The translations under genes were made by a program, and so were the position numbers. This document shows, piece by piece, positions 45,986-55,208 of a stretch of 64,000 bases of DNA. This stretch comes from Roseobacter sp. CCS2 (GTDB lineage Bacteria > Pseudomonadota > Alphaproteobacteria > Rhodobacterales > Rhodobacteraceae), in assembly GCF_000169435.1 (NCBI RefSeq), contig NZ_AAYB01000002.1, positions 62,001-126,000 of the forward strand, given 5' to 3'. The stretch's first letter is position 1. Each line of letters opens with the position of its first letter. A model generated the notes under the pieces. The model worked only from the letters and a program-made list of their open reading frames with translations, was not told the DNA's origin and ran no database searches.

Positions 45986-46264
45986 ATGAAACGTTCTATT
46001 ACGATGCTTGCACTGGCGACAGTCATTGCGCTTCCAGCCACGACGCTGCCTGCGGTCGCAGACAGCCACATCAACCTTGATCGCGTTGAAGATCGCATTG
46101 ACCGCCGCGAAAGCCGCCGGGATGAACGCGTTGATCTTGGCCGGCGCGATGTCATTGAAGACCGGATTGACCGGGTGGAAAGCGTTCTGGACCGCAGGGG
46201 CATTGAAAACACCCCGCGTATTGATCGCCAGGAACGCCGCAGCTGGGTTCGTCGCTGGAACTAG
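45986..46264 (+). CDS. Small exported charged-repeat protein
   Basis: 92 residues with a clear signal peptide (MLALATVIALPATTLPAVADS). The mature part of about 65 residues is a run of Arg/Asp/Glu-rich helical repeats (RVEDRIDRRESRRDERV, then RRDVIEDRIDRVE), reminiscent of an alternating salt-bridge helix. AGGAGGA lies just upstream. It would be periplasmic. The family is unknown. A terminator follows. Confidence 0.75.
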   Translation: MKRSITMLALATVIALPATTLPAVADSHINLDRVEDRIDRRESRRDERVDLGRRDVIEDRIDRVESVLDRRGIENTPRIDRQERRSWVRRWN

Positions 46265-46269
46265 CGGTG

Positions 46270-46316
46270 AGGGGCCCTGCGCGTTTCAACCCTGACAGGC
46301 GCGGGGCCTTTTTTTT
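46270..46316 (+). terminator. Intrinsic terminator after small exported protein gene
   Basis: A GC-rich stem (GGGGCCCTGCGC with GCGCGGGGCCTT, one mismatch plus G-T pairs) runs into eight T residues (46309-46316), six bases after the stop. Confidence 0.8.
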
Positions 46317-46413
46317 GATGGGTTCAAAAAATATTTTCGCAACCGCCAAGGATCGTGTCCTGCCGTCCGTCAAAGCTTGTATAACGATGTGACATACTAG
46401 CAGGAGACCATTC

Positions 46414-48078
46414 ATGTTTCGTCTATTTCTGACCACCAGCCTGATTGCGCTTGCCGCCCCATCCTTGGCTGACACTTTTACGGCTGAGGCGCGGGTGGAT
46501 ACCGTGACGATCTATCCCGGGCTTGCCACTGTGACCCGGCAGGTCACTTTGGATTTACCCGCAGGCCAGCACGAAATTATCGTGCCGGGGATGCCAGAGG
46601 GTTTGTCCACAGAGGGTCTGCGATTGGCCGCGCCTGCGGGCACGCAAGTGGGTGCTGTGAACCTTGCCTTTGACCGTTTGCCGGTGACCCCGGATCAAAG
46701 CGCACCAGAGGTTGTCGCGGCGCGTGACGAGGTGGAACGGCTGGAAGGCGTCTTGCGGGATCGTGCTGCCGAGATTGCCCAAATCAGGCTGCGTGTGCAG
46801 GCCGCCGAAGAACAGGTCGCGTTTTTGCAAAGCCTGTCACAGGCGAATGCAGGCGAGGCGCTGGGTGCTGCATCCATTGCGGATATTCAGGCATTGGCGC
46901 AAATGGTGGGGTCCGAAACTTTGGCCGTGCGCGAGACAGCTTTTGCGGCTGAGCAAGAAGCAAAGGCGGCCGAACTGGCCCGTCAGGATGATGTAGAGGC
47001 GTTGCAAGAGGCGCAGCAAGCATTGGCGGCTTTGTTGGCACCTGAAGAGGGTGGTGCTGTGCTGACCTTTACCCTGGCTGTCGCTGCTGCGGGTGAGGTG
47101 ACAGTGGATGTCAGTTCAGTCGAAGGGTTTGCCAATTGGTCGCCTGTTTATGACATGCGTTTGACCACAGGCGATGATGCGGCGCTGGACGTGGACCGGG
47201 CTGTTGTGATCAGCCAGCAGACAGGGCAGGACTGGAACGACGTGCAGTTGATCTTGTCCACCGCACGCCCGGGCGAACAGATTGCGCCAAGTGGCGTTTG
47301 GGCGCCGTTGCGTCAGATCATCTCGGAAGAAGAGTTGGACCGGGAACGTGGCGCGGCGATGCTGTCTGACAGCATGCGAACGATGTCGCGATCCGTGGTC
47401 AGCGACTTTGCCGAAGAAGTGGCACAAGCACCGATGCCCATGACGGCGCAGGCCGATTTCAGTGGCGCGACGGTGACCTATGTCTATCCGGGCCCCGTTG
47501 ATATTCGCAACGGTGTCGAGGATTTACGCTTGCCGCTGGATACCCTGAATTTTGAGGCAGACGTCTGGGCCGAGGCGGTGCCAAGCCGTGACCAGATTGC
47601 CTATCGGATGGCCGAGTTTACCAATGACACAGGCGAAGTAATGTTGCCCGGTCAGGCGCTGATCTTTGCCGATGGCACGATGATCGGCTTCAGCCAACTG
47701 CCGCTTTTGGCGGCCGGGGCGGATACCGAAATGGGCTTTGGTCCGCTTGATGGTCTGCGCCTGACACGTGCGATCCCCAACAAGACAACAGGTGATGTGG
47801 GTGTCTTTACCAGCGCCAATCAACTGACCGAACAGGCGATCATGACGGTTGAAAACCTGACCGGGCAGAATTGGGATGTGAAGCTGCGTGATGCGGTCCC
47901 CTATTCAGAGCAAGATGATCTGGAGGTAGCGTTTACTGCCAGCCCCGCCGTGACGCGCCGCAACCCTGATGGCTTGCGCGGTATTCTGGAATGGGATCTG
48001 GATGTCCCCGCGGGCGAAAAGCAAGAGGTGACGCTGGACTACACGCTGACATGGCCCAATGGATTTGTGCTGCGCTGA
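46414..48078 (+). CDS. MuiA-type (DUF4139) exported protein
   Basis: 554 residues with a signal peptide (LTTSLIALAAPSLAD). The DUF4140-like N-terminal domain reads VDTVTIYPGLATVTRQVTLDLPAGQHEIIV. A coiled coil of about 110 residues follows (EVVAARDEVERLEGVLRDRAAEI...). The DUF4139 beta-rich domain runs from WSPVYDMRLTTGD to the end. Proteins of this architecture are called mucoidy-inhibitor MuiA family; the biochemical role is not known. CAGGAG precedes ATG 46414. It stands alone. Confidence 0.85.
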   Translation: MFRLFLTTSLIALAAPSLADTFTAEARVDTVTIYPGLATVTRQVTLDLPAGQHEIIVPGMPEGLSTEGLRLAAPAGTQVGAVNLAFDRLPVTPDQSAPEVVAARDEVERLEGVLRDRAAEIAQIRLRVQAAEEQVAFLQSLSQANAGEALGAASIADIQALAQMVGSETLAVRETAFAAEQEAKAAELARQDDVEALQEAQQALAALLAPEEGGAVLTFTLAVAAAGEVTVDVSSVEGFANWSPVYDMRLTTGDDAALDVDRAVVISQQTGQDWNDVQLILSTARPGEQIAPSGVWAPLRQIISEEELDRERGAAMLSDSMRTMSRSVVSDFAEEVAQAPMPMTAQADFSGATVTYVYPGPVDIRNGVEDLRLPLDTLNFEADVWAEAVPSRDQIAYRMAEFTNDTGEVMLPGQALIFADGTMIGFSQLPLLAAGADTEMGFGPLDGLRLTRAIPNKTTGDVGVFTSANQLTEQAIMTVENLTGQNWDVKLRDAVPYSEQDDLEVAFTASPAVTRRNPDGLRGILEWDLDVPAGEKQEVTLDYTLTWPNGFVLR

Positions 48079-48279
48079 TGCTGTAGCGCGCATCTGGGCG
48101 GGCTTTCATGGCCACGCCCGGATGCGCACTCCGGTTGCGCGGCACCGTCTTTAGGTTTTGTTCAACTGTATCAGGTCGCCCATGGCCCGGCAGGGACGAC
48201 ATATACTTTTGGTCAGATAGACATGCTGTCGTTTTCGCATGATAAATAGGGGCTTAATTGATAATACGGACGTCCTGAC

Positions 48280-48807
48280 TTGACCGAATACACCACCCCA
48301 AGGGGCCTGGCAGAATTGATCCACAACTTGAAAGTGCCAGCGGTCGTTGCTGATGCTGCAATGGACGACTCGCCTTTGACGATTATCAATCCCGCTTTTT
48401 CCAAGATGACCGGATACACCAGCGCAGAGATGATCGGACGCAATTGCAGGTTTCTTCAGCCTGCGTCGGGGGCGGGTCCTGCAAAGGACCGTATCCGCGC
48501 ATTTTTGGCAGATGAGGCGCGCGCGCAAGGTCAGTTTGTCATTGCAAACGAACGCAAGGACGGCAGCCGTTTTCTGAATTTGCTGCTTTTGACAAAGCTG
48601 ACCCATCCTGATCGGGCGCCTCTTATTATCGGGTCTCAGTTTGATATTACCAGCCGTTCAACAAGGGAACTGGCGACTTATAACGCGTCACTGACCTACG
48701 ATATGCGTTTGATTGAAAAGTTGGTCACAGAAGCCGGATGGCGGATGCCGCGTGCGGATAGCGCGATGGCCAACAGCCTGGAACGCATTGCCGAATTTGA
48801 ATTGTGA
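48280..48807 (+). CDS. Short LOV-domain photoreceptor
   Basis: 175 residues. The PAS core is a LOV domain: GRNCRFLQ is intact with the flavin-reactive cysteine at residue 56. It is preceded by PLTIINPAFSKMTGYTSAEMIG and followed by NERKDGSRFLNLLLL and IIGSQFDITSR. A helical C-terminal tail of about 45 residues follows, and there is no output domain. This matches the short-LOV class known from Pseudomonas and from Rhodobacter sphaeroides (RsLOV), which signal by changing dimer state under blue light. The only in-frame start giving the whole domain is TTG 48280 (a stop lies 18 bases upstream); the next Met is inside the domain. Confidence 0.87.
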   Translation: MTEYTTPRGLAELIHNLKVPAVVADAAMDDSPLTIINPAFSKMTGYTSAEMIGRNCRFLQPASGAGPAKDRIRAFLADEARAQGQFVIANERKDGSRFLNLLLLTKLTHPDRAPLIIGSQFDITSRSTRELATYNASLTYDMRLIEKLVTEAGWRMPRADSAMANSLERIAEFEL

Positions 48808-48827
48808 TCGCGATGACCCGTAGCGCC

Positions 48828-49646
48828 TTAGTGATCAAGAAAAGCCGCTAGCGCGCTGAGTACGCGATCTGACGCTTCTAGTTGTGGAAGATGCCCGACG
48901 CCAGCCAATGTCGCAAACCCGGCGTCTGGCATCAGATCATGCAACGCGTGCCCCCGGTCGACAGGAATCCATGGATCATCCGCGCCCCACAGGATTTGTA
49001 CGGGGCAGCGCATTTTGCTAAATACTGGTTCGACCTCTGCGGTATAGCGTTCATCAGCTTGTGCGAACTGGCGGTAAAAACTGATACGCCCGTCTTCGGT
49101 CAGCCAAGGGGCGACCAGCGCCTCAACATCTTTGGGCGCAATATCAGAGATGAGCGCCCCTTGGATGTAGGCCCGCACCACGGCGGCATGGATATGCGGG
49201 GGCAGGCCGGTAAAGGCATCCACATGCCGCCCGACGTGATCAAAGAACGCTGACCCCCAAGGGCGCATCGCCACGACATTCATAAGCACAAGGCGGTCAA
49301 AGTTGCTGTCGTGTAGCAGATGCGCGCGCAGTGTCGTTGCACCCCCAAAGTCGTGCGCAATAACGCGTGGGCTATCAAGGGACCAGTGTTTCAGCATGAA
49401 GGCGAAGGTTTCGCCTTGAACATCAAGGCCTGTGCGTTGATCCGCCCCTTTTTCGGATTGTCCGTACCCCGGCATGTCATACCAATAGACGGTAAATTTT
49501 TGTGCCAAGGTCGGGATCAGCCGATGCCAACTATAGGATGACCACGGCCAGCCGTGCGCTAGCACAAGCGGCGGGCCGGAACCGGCCTGACCCCACGCAA
49601 CGGTGCCAGCTGAGGTCGCGGTTGATTGGTCAAGCTTCCATGTCAT
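48828..49646 (-). CDS. Alpha/beta hydrolase with Asp nucleophile (dehalogenase/epoxide hydrolase class)
   Basis: 272 residues. The HGWPWSSYSW oxyanion segment precedes the elbow AHDFGGATTL, where Asp rather than Ser is the nucleophile. That places it with haloalkane or fluoroacetate dehalogenases and epoxide hydrolases. WGADDPWIP carries the acid and GVGHLPQLE the catalytic His. The cap region contains HGLPPHIHAAVVR-like helices. No halide-binding Trp pair was assigned, so dehalogenase activity is not claimed. A 26-bp palindrome lies 87 bp upstream of its start, between it and the divergent DUF418 gene. Confidence 0.82.
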   Translation of the reverse strand: MTWKLDQSTATSAGTVAWGQAGSGPPLVLAHGWPWSSYSWHRLIPTLAQKFTVYWYDMPGYGQSEKGADQRTGLDVQGETFAFMLKHWSLDSPRVIAHDFGGATTLRAHLLHDSNFDRLVLMNVVAMRPWGSAFFDHVGRHVDAFTGLPPHIHAAVVRAYIQGALISDIAPKDVEALVAPWLTEDGRISFYRQFAQADERYTAEVEPVFSKMRCPVQILWGADDPWIPVDRGHALHDLMPDAGFATLAGVGHLPQLEASDRVLSALAAFLDH

Positions 49647-49732
49647 AGCGATGTCCTATCTGATCACAGCCCAAGCACTACTGCAAACGTGTCGGGTTGT
49701 CTTGTCTGCGATAGCTGCGCAGATATGATGGC

Positions 49733-49758
49733 GTATGGTGGATCATGATCCACCATAC
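49733..49758. promoter_or_regulatory. 26-bp perfect palindrome between hydrolase and DUF418 genes
   Basis: GTATGGTGGATCA at 49733-49745 is followed directly by its exact reverse complement TGATCCACCATAC. There is no spacer and the symmetry is complete over 26 bp. It lies 40 bp before the DUF418 start and 87 bp before the divergent hydrolase start. Loop-free palindromes of this length are usually operators of dimeric HTH regulators (GntR/TetR type, for example). No regulator gene is next to it. Confidence 0.65.
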
Positions 49759-49797
49759 ATGCAGGACAGACAGTGATCTGAAAAAGGTGTACGCAGG

Positions 49798-50955
49798 ATG
49801 ACGCAGATCATGGAAGCTGAACCGCCCGGCACACGCACGCCAGCCGCAATGGAGCGCGCCCTTTTGCCAGACTATCTGCGCCTGATTGCGCTTTTTGGCA
49901 TTGTGATCGTGAACGTCCAATACATTGCCTTTTCGGCGCTTGCAGGCATCGCGGATCAGGTCGCCCAATCCACTGCCGATGATATTACATTATTTCTGGT
50001 GCATGGTTTCGCGCTTTTGAAAACCTATGGGTTGTTTTCGTTCATATTTGGCGTGGGGTTGGGGTTTTTGATGCGTGCCGCTGACAGGCGGGGGCTGTCT
50101 TTTGGCAAGGTTTATCGCAACCGCATGCTTGGCTTGCTGCTGCTTGGCATGGCACATGGATTGCTGTTCTTTCCCGGCGATATTCTTGTGATTTATGCCA
50201 TCACAGGATCAATTCTGTATCTGTTTCGGGATTGGTCCGCACGGCGCCTTGTCCGCCTCGGTGCCGTCTTGCTGGTTGTGCAGGCTGTCATCATCCCGGT
50301 GCTGGTTTTCATACCCGATGACACACCTGCCGAATTTCTTGATTTTGAGCGTACGGTGTTGGTGGAAGGTGGCTTTCTGGATACTGCGATTTTTCGCAGT
50401 TTTGGCTTTGCAATCACTTTGCCTGTTTTCCTGATATTTCAGGGGATCTCGGCTTTGGGGTGGTTTTGTCTGGGTCTGGCGGCTGTCAAATCGGGGATGA
50501 TCGACAATGCCGCGCATCCTTTGTGGCGGCGTGCGCGGCGGGTGTGTTTGCTTCCCGGCGCCGCGCTTAGCTTGTTGGGGGCTGCGATGTGGCAATGGGG
50601 CGCGACCCTGTCTGGTGCGGCGCTGACCTTAAGCATCGCGCCTTTGGCGACACTGGGTTATCTGGGTCTGATCGCTGCGATTGCCCGCCCCCCGGGGCCT
50701 GTCATGCAGCGCGTCCTGCGCGCTGGCGGGTCCAGCCTGAGTATTTATCTTGGTCAATCCATCCTGTTGACGACCATTTTTTCGGGTTACGGGTTTGGTC
50801 TGTGGGAAGAGGTGGACAGGATGACGGCCACTTTGATCGCTATCGGGGTGACTTTGCTATTGATTGTGATGATTGCGATGTGGCGGCTTTGGTTCCGGCA
50901 GGGCCCGTTCGAGCTTTTGTTGCGCCGGATCACTTATGCCGGAACGGCCCGTTAG
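49798..50955 (+). CDS. DUF418-family membrane protein
   Basis: 385 residues with about ten hydrophobic helices. The N-terminal motif LLPDYLRLIALFGIVIVNVQY and later FSFIFGVGLGFLMRAADRRG and the YLGQSILLTTIFSGYGFGLW segment are typical of DUF418 (YeiB-like) proteins, which include acyltransferase-3-related membrane proteins. No function is known. It is headed by the 26-bp palindrome and probably regulated through it. Confidence 0.87.
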   Translation: MTQIMEAEPPGTRTPAAMERALLPDYLRLIALFGIVIVNVQYIAFSALAGIADQVAQSTADDITLFLVHGFALLKTYGLFSFIFGVGLGFLMRAADRRGLSFGKVYRNRMLGLLLLGMAHGLLFFPGDILVIYAITGSILYLFRDWSARRLVRLGAVLLVVQAVIIPVLVFIPDDTPAEFLDFERTVLVEGGFLDTAIFRSFGFAITLPVFLIFQGISALGWFCLGLAAVKSGMIDNAAHPLWRRARRVCLLPGAALSLLGAAMWQWGATLSGAALTLSIAPLATLGYLGLIAAIARPPGPVMQRVLRAGGSSLSIYLGQSILLTTIFSGYGFGLWEEVDRMTATLIAIGVTLLLIVMIAMWRLWFRQGPFELLLRRITYAGTAR

Positions 50956-51015
50956 GGCTTTGGTCGCGTCACGAGAATTGCAGGATCACAGCGCTGTACC
51001 TGCGGGTTGGCATGG

Positions 51016-51870
51016 CTATCCCCGGCGCGCTGATTGTGGCACTTGGTTAAAGTACCAATCTACCAGATCAGCTTGAATAACGTCGCGCTCCACCAGTGTA
51101 TCCAGTGCATAAAGCGCCAGATCATAACTTTGCATGATCGCATCGGCGATCACGGCGAGTTTTTTGAGCTGCACATCACTGAAACTGGCGATGTTGCGCA
51201 TATCCCGGACAAAAAACGCATCCCCATCAACCGCTTGCGCGAACTGGTTCCGCCTGAGTTGCTTGCGAAAGCGGCGGGCCAGGCAGACATGCTTGAGCGA
51301 TGCAAAGCGCAGAAATTCAAAGCCTTGCTTGATAAGTTCCGCTTCAAGCGCGCCATAACGTGGTTCGTCTTTGTAAATCGGAAACATCCGCACTTCGGTC
51401 TGGACGACCGTTGCTTCTGACAGTTTGCTGCGCCCGTGTTCGAGGATGCTGTGTTCGCTGCCTTGCACGTCGATTTTGAGGAAATCAACTTTTGGCACGG
51501 CATCCAGATCATCCAGCTTTTCGGTGCCAATAGGCGTCCGGCTCGTTTCTGTCAGCCCGCCTTGAAAGCCAAGGTGTGCGGCACTGTCGGGATCTGCCGC
51601 GAAGACAGAATTGAAACCCGGTTGCCGGAACCCGTGGAACATATGTTCTTGCCCATCGCCAAGGGCGCTTGGCAGATAGCATTCGGCATCTGATTTTTGC
51701 GCGTTCAAGGCCGCAAGCGCATCTGGTTGCGGTTCGAACCCGACAACCTCTGCCGCCCCTTGATCAAGAAGTTTTCGGTACGAAACCTCGCCTTCGATCA
51801 ACGGGTTTGCGCCCACATCAAGGATGCGAACCGGCGCGCCGATGTCCAGTGCTGCGAAAAGCGGGTTCAT
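51016..51870 (-). CDS. FkbM family methyltransferase
   Basis: 284 residues. The SAM-binding region starts RILDVGANPLIEGEV, continues with VVGFEPQPDALAAL (acidic loop) and ends at FLKIDVQGSEHSILEHG, the FkbM-type motif IDxxGxE/H. The C-terminal 110 residues are helical (YDLALYALDTLVERDVIQADLVDWYFN) and extend the fold. FkbM-type enzymes O-methylate sugars or polyketides. No glycan or polyketide cluster is adjacent. Confidence 0.9.
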   Translation of the reverse strand: MNPLFAALDIGAPVRILDVGANPLIEGEVSYRKLLDQGAAEVVGFEPQPDALAALNAQKSDAECYLPSALGDGQEHMFHGFRQPGFNSVFAADPDSAAHLGFQGGLTETSRTPIGTEKLDDLDAVPKVDFLKIDVQGSEHSILEHGRSKLSEATVVQTEVRMFPIYKDEPRYGALEAELIKQGFEFLRFASLKHVCLARRFRKQLRRNQFAQAVDGDAFFVRDMRNIASFSDVQLKKLAVIADAIMQSYDLALYALDTLVERDVIQADLVDWYFNQVPQSARRG

Positions 51871-51891
51871 TGGCGCACCTTTTTGTACCGC

Positions 51892-53538
51892 TTACATATT
51901 CGGATAGTTTGGTCCGTCCCCGCCTTGCGGCACTGTCCAGATGATGTTCTGGCTGGGGTCTTTGATATCGCAGGTTTTGCAGTGCACGCAGTTCTGGAAA
52001 TTGATCTGGAACTTTGTGTCGTCCCCTTCACCAACGAATTCGTAGACACCTGCCGGGCAGTAGCGTGCGGATGGGCCCGCGTATTTTGGCAGGTTAACGT
52101 CCACAGGCACTGATGGGTCGATCAGGTGCAGGTGCGCGGGTTGGCTTTCTTCGTGATTGGTAAAGCTGAAGGATACGTTGGTCAGGCGGTCGAATGACAG
52201 TGTGCCGTCCGGTTTGGGATAGTCGATTTCTTTGTGCTTGCTGGCCTCTTCGGTCGCGTCGGCGTCGGATTTGCCGTGCGCCAATGTGCCCAGAAAACCG
52301 ATCCCGAAGGTGTTCATCCACATGTCCATGCCGCCGATGCCAAGCGACGCCAGCAGCCCGTATTTGGACCACAGCGGTTTGACATTGCGCACTTTCTTGA
52401 GGTCTTCGCCGATCTCGCCTTTGCGCACGGCCTTGTCGTAGCCATCCAGCAGGTCGCCACCGAGCCCTATTTTGATGGCGTCAACCGCGACTTCAGCCGC
52501 CGCGATGCCGGACAGCATGGCATTATGGTTGCCCTTGATCCGCGGCACGTTGACCATGCCAGCCGCACAGCCCAGCAAAGCACCGCCGGGGAATTCAAGC
52601 TGTGGCATGGATTGATAACCGCCCTCGGAAATGGCGCGCGCGCCGTAGGCGACCCGCTTGCCGCCTTTCAGCAGTTCGGCCACCTGTGGGTGATGCTTGA
52701 ACCGCTGGAATTCCATGTAGGGGAAGACATGCGGGTTTTTGTAGTTCAGGTGGACAACGAAGCCCACGTAGACCTGATTATTCTCAAGGTGGTAGATGAA
52801 GGACCCGCCGCCTGCGTTGCCTTCCAAAGGCCAGCCCATGGTGTGGGTCACGGTGCCCTCAGAATGCTTTTCCGGGTCGATTTCCCAGATTTCCTTCATG
52901 CCAAGGCCGTATTTTTGCACATCGGATTTGGCCGCAAGATCGTATTTCGCGATCACCTGTTTGGAGAGCGACCCGCGCACGCCTTCGCCCAAGAAGACGT
53001 ACTTGCCGTGCAGTTCCATGCCGGGTTCATAGGATGGGCCGGGGGTGCCGTCAGGGTTTTTGCCAAACTCACCGGCGACCACGCCTTTAACCTCGCCGTT
53101 GTCGCCATAGACGACTTCGGAACAGGACATACCGGGGAAAATTTCAACGCCCATTTCCTCGGCTTGTTCGGCCATCCAGCGGCAGACATTGCCCATTGAG
53201 ACGATGTAGTTGCCGTGGTTGTTCATCAGCGGCGGCATGACAAAGTTGGGGATGCGGATCTGCCCTGCCTCGCCCAGCATGTAAAAATTGTCTTCCTTTA
53301 CAGGCACGTTCAGCGGTGCGCCTTTGTCTTTCCAGTCCGGGATCAGTTTGTTCAGGCCAACAGGATCAAGCACTGCACCAGACAGGATATGCGCGCCCAC
53401 TTCTGACCCTTTTTCAAGGACCACGACGTTCAGATCAGCATCCAATTGTTTCAGCCGGATCGCAGCAGACAGACCTGCGGGGCCTGCACCAACGATCACT
53501 ACATCGTATTCCATCGCTTCGCGTTCAATCTCGGCCAT
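51892..53538 (-). CDS. Electron-transfer flavoprotein-ubiquinone oxidoreductase
   Basis: 548 residues from the ATG at 53538 (AGGATGCAAC upstream), the normal length; 17 codons upstream are open but not expected. The FAD-binding GAGPAGLSAAIRLKQ is near residue 14. The ubiquinone-binding and central FAD regions follow, and the C-terminal 4Fe-4S site reads NCVHCKTCDIKDPSQ. It is a membrane-peripheral enzyme passing electrons from ETF (fatty-acid and amino-acid oxidation) to ubiquinone. The ETF genes are not in the window. Symbol withheld because names vary (etfD/etfdh). Confidence 0.96.
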   Translation of the reverse strand: MAEIEREAMEYDVVIVGAGPAGLSAAIRLKQLDADLNVVVLEKGSEVGAHILSGAVLDPVGLNKLIPDWKDKGAPLNVPVKEDNFYMLGEAGQIRIPNFVMPPLMNNHGNYIVSMGNVCRWMAEQAEEMGVEIFPGMSCSEVVYGDNGEVKGVVAGEFGKNPDGTPGPSYEPGMELHGKYVFLGEGVRGSLSKQVIAKYDLAAKSDVQKYGLGMKEIWEIDPEKHSEGTVTHTMGWPLEGNAGGGSFIYHLENNQVYVGFVVHLNYKNPHVFPYMEFQRFKHHPQVAELLKGGKRVAYGARAISEGGYQSMPQLEFPGGALLGCAAGMVNVPRIKGNHNAMLSGIAAAEVAVDAIKIGLGGDLLDGYDKAVRKGEIGEDLKKVRNVKPLWSKYGLLASLGIGGMDMWMNTFGIGFLGTLAHGKSDADATEEASKHKEIDYPKPDGTLSFDRLTNVSFSFTNHEESQPAHLHLIDPSVPVDVNLPKYAGPSARYCPAGVYEFVGEGDDTKFQINFQNCVHCKTCDIKDPSQNIIWTVPQGGDGPNYPNM

Positions 53539-53670
53539 GTTGCATCCTCTAAACTCTGGGGGTGGCCCCCTTTTCATCAGTCGCGCCAAGCGTTACCTGA
53601 TCAAGGATTAAGGGGCAATCAAGACACAACGTCAAAATGCGCGCACGCGACACCAAATCGCGGGATAGGC

Positions 53671-53700
53671 TTGACTTGGCGCGGCTCTAATAGACTATGA
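53671..53700 (+). promoter_or_regulatory. Putative sigma70-type promoter of greA
   Basis: TTGACT at 53671-53676 is followed after 17-18 bases by ACTATG/CTATGA, ending about 40 bases before the greA start. The -35 is good and the -10 poor. Confidence 0.35.
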
Positions 53701-53740
53701 ACGCTGGATTTATACTTTTTCCCCTCGGAGGGGTGTGACG

Positions 53741-54211
53741 ATGGACAAGATACCACTGACCCAAGCTGGCTTTGACAAGCTGGATGCGGAGCTTAAGCAC
53801 CTGAAAACGGTGGAACGCCCGGCGATTATCCGCGCGATCGCAGAGGCGCGCGAACATGGCGATCTGTCCGAGAATGCAGAGTACCATTCCGCCAAGGAAA
53901 AGCAGTCGTTCATCGAAGGCCGCGTGAAAGAATTGGAAGGCGTGATTTCGCTGGCCGATGTCATTGATCCGACCAAGCTGTCTGGCACCATTAAGTTTGG
54001 TGCGACTGTGGCATTGGTCGATGAAGATACGGACGAGGAAAAGACCTATCAGATCGTGGGCGAGTATGAAGCTGACATCGAAAACGGTAAGCTGAATATG
54101 AAATCGCCCTTATCGCGGGCCTTGATCGGGAAGGATGAAGGTGACAGCGTGGATGTGCGGACACCGGGTGGTGTGCGCAGCTACGAGATTTTGTCGATCG
54201 CTTATAAATAG
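53741..54211 (+). CDS. greA: Transcription elongation factor GreA
   Basis: 156 residues from ATG 53741 (GGAGG at 53727-53731); GTG 53735 is nearer the ribosome site than normal. The N-terminal coiled coil ([23 protein letters not shown], then [23 protein letters not shown]) carries the acidic tip residues Asp and Glu needed for RNA cleavage. The C-terminal FKBP-like domain ends [16 protein letters not shown]. It rescues backtracked RNA polymerase. Confidence 0.96.
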   Translation: MDKIPLTQAGFDKLDAELKHLKTVERPAIIRAIAEAREHGDLSENAEYHSAKEKQSFIEGRVKELEGVISLADVIDPTKLSGTIKFGATVALVDEDTDEEKTYQIVGEYEADIENGKLNMKSPLSRALIGKDEGDSVDVRTPGGVRSYEILSIAYK

Positions 54212-54225
54212 GACGTGCGCAAAAG

Positions 54226-55203
54226 ATGGCGCAGCAACCCACCACAAACAAAGCCCGCGAGGCAGAAGGGCTGACCCAAGGCGAAGCAATTGCAATTGCC
54301 TTTGCGGTAGGTTGGATGGTGGTGATCGGCATATTTTTCTGGCGGTCGATGTCGCAGGTTGGCCCCGATGGTGGTTTTTTCATTGGCCGGTGGGTGCTGG
54401 CGGTGATCGCGGTTTTTATTCCTGCTGCCTTGATCTGGATAGCGACCTTGCTGGCCCGTACTGCGCGTCACTTGCGCGAAGATCTATACGCGACCCAAGC
54501 CGAAGTATCACGCCTGAGCGGTGCTTTGGCCACGCAGCAAAGCAATGTGGCGGCCCCGGCGGGCCCAGCAATTTCGCCGCCGCAAAATGGTTCGACCGCC
54601 ATTGAGGCAAGCCCATCTGGCTTTTCATCCCGGCGCGAGGTGTCCCGCCTGATCGTGCCGCGTGCGGCCCCGCAGGCCCCTGTGGACCAACCGACCCTTG
54701 CATTGGATACCCCGCCAGAAGACACCACCCCACCGGTCAACCGCCCTGATTTTATCATGGCTCTGAATTTCCCCGACGATGAAAATGACACCGAAGGGTT
54801 TGCCGCCCTGCGCCGCGCCTTGCGTGATCGTGGTGCGCGCAAACTGGTGCAGGCCAGTCAGGATGTGCTGACCCTATTGTCGCAGGACGGGATCTATATG
54901 GATGATTTGCGCCCACCGCCGGCCCCGGCTGATTTGTGGCGCAGTTTCGCCAAAGGTGCGCGGGGCAAATCGGTGGATCGTCTGGGCGGGATAAAGGAGC
55001 AGGCCTATCTGTCTTTGGTCAGCAAACGCACACGCGAAGATACGATCTTTCGGGATTCGGTGCATCATTTCCTGCGGTGCTTTGACCAGATGCTGGTCAG
55101 TTTCGAAGAACACGCGACCGATACTGATTTGCTGGAACTGGCCGAAACCCGGACGGCGCGTGCCTTTATGTTGCTGGGCCGGTCGACGGGGACGTTTGAT
55201 TAA
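54226..55203 (+). CDS. Hypothetical membrane protein, 325 residues
   Basis: Two membrane helices lie at about residues 22-40 (AIAIAFAVGWMVVIGIFF) and 56-78 (VLAVIAVFIPAALIWIATLLA). A coiled-coil-like stretch follows (LREDLYATQAEVSRLSGALA), then a Pro/Ala/Thr-rich disordered linker of about 90 residues, and a soluble C-terminal domain of about 145 residues (FPDDENDTEGFAALRRAL... SVHHFLRCFDQMLVSFEEH). The C-terminal part ends in RAFMLLGRSTGTFD. I do not recognise a named family; a similar layout is common among Rhodobacterales proteins of unknown role. It follows greA after 14 bp and precedes the AEC transporter by 5 bp. Confidence 0.75.
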   Translation: MAQQPTTNKAREAEGLTQGEAIAIAFAVGWMVVIGIFFWRSMSQVGPDGGFFIGRWVLAVIAVFIPAALIWIATLLARTARHLREDLYATQAEVSRLSGALATQQSNVAAPAGPAISPPQNGSTAIEASPSGFSSRREVSRLIVPRAAPQAPVDQPTLALDTPPEDTTPPVNRPDFIMALNFPDDENDTEGFAALRRALRDRGARKLVQASQDVLTLLSQDGIYMDDLRPPPAPADLWRSFAKGARGKSVDRLGGIKEQAYLSLVSKRTREDTIFRDSVHHFLRCFDQMLVSFEEHATDTDLLELAETRTARAFMLLGRSTGTFD

Positions 55204-55208
55204 GCCCC

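Noticed and set aside
51731-51746. GGTTCGAACCCGACAA, resembling the T-arm of a tRNA gene
   Set aside because: It lies inside the FkbM methyltransferase reading frame (encoding the FEP segment), and no acceptor stem, D-arm or anticodon arm can be folded around it.
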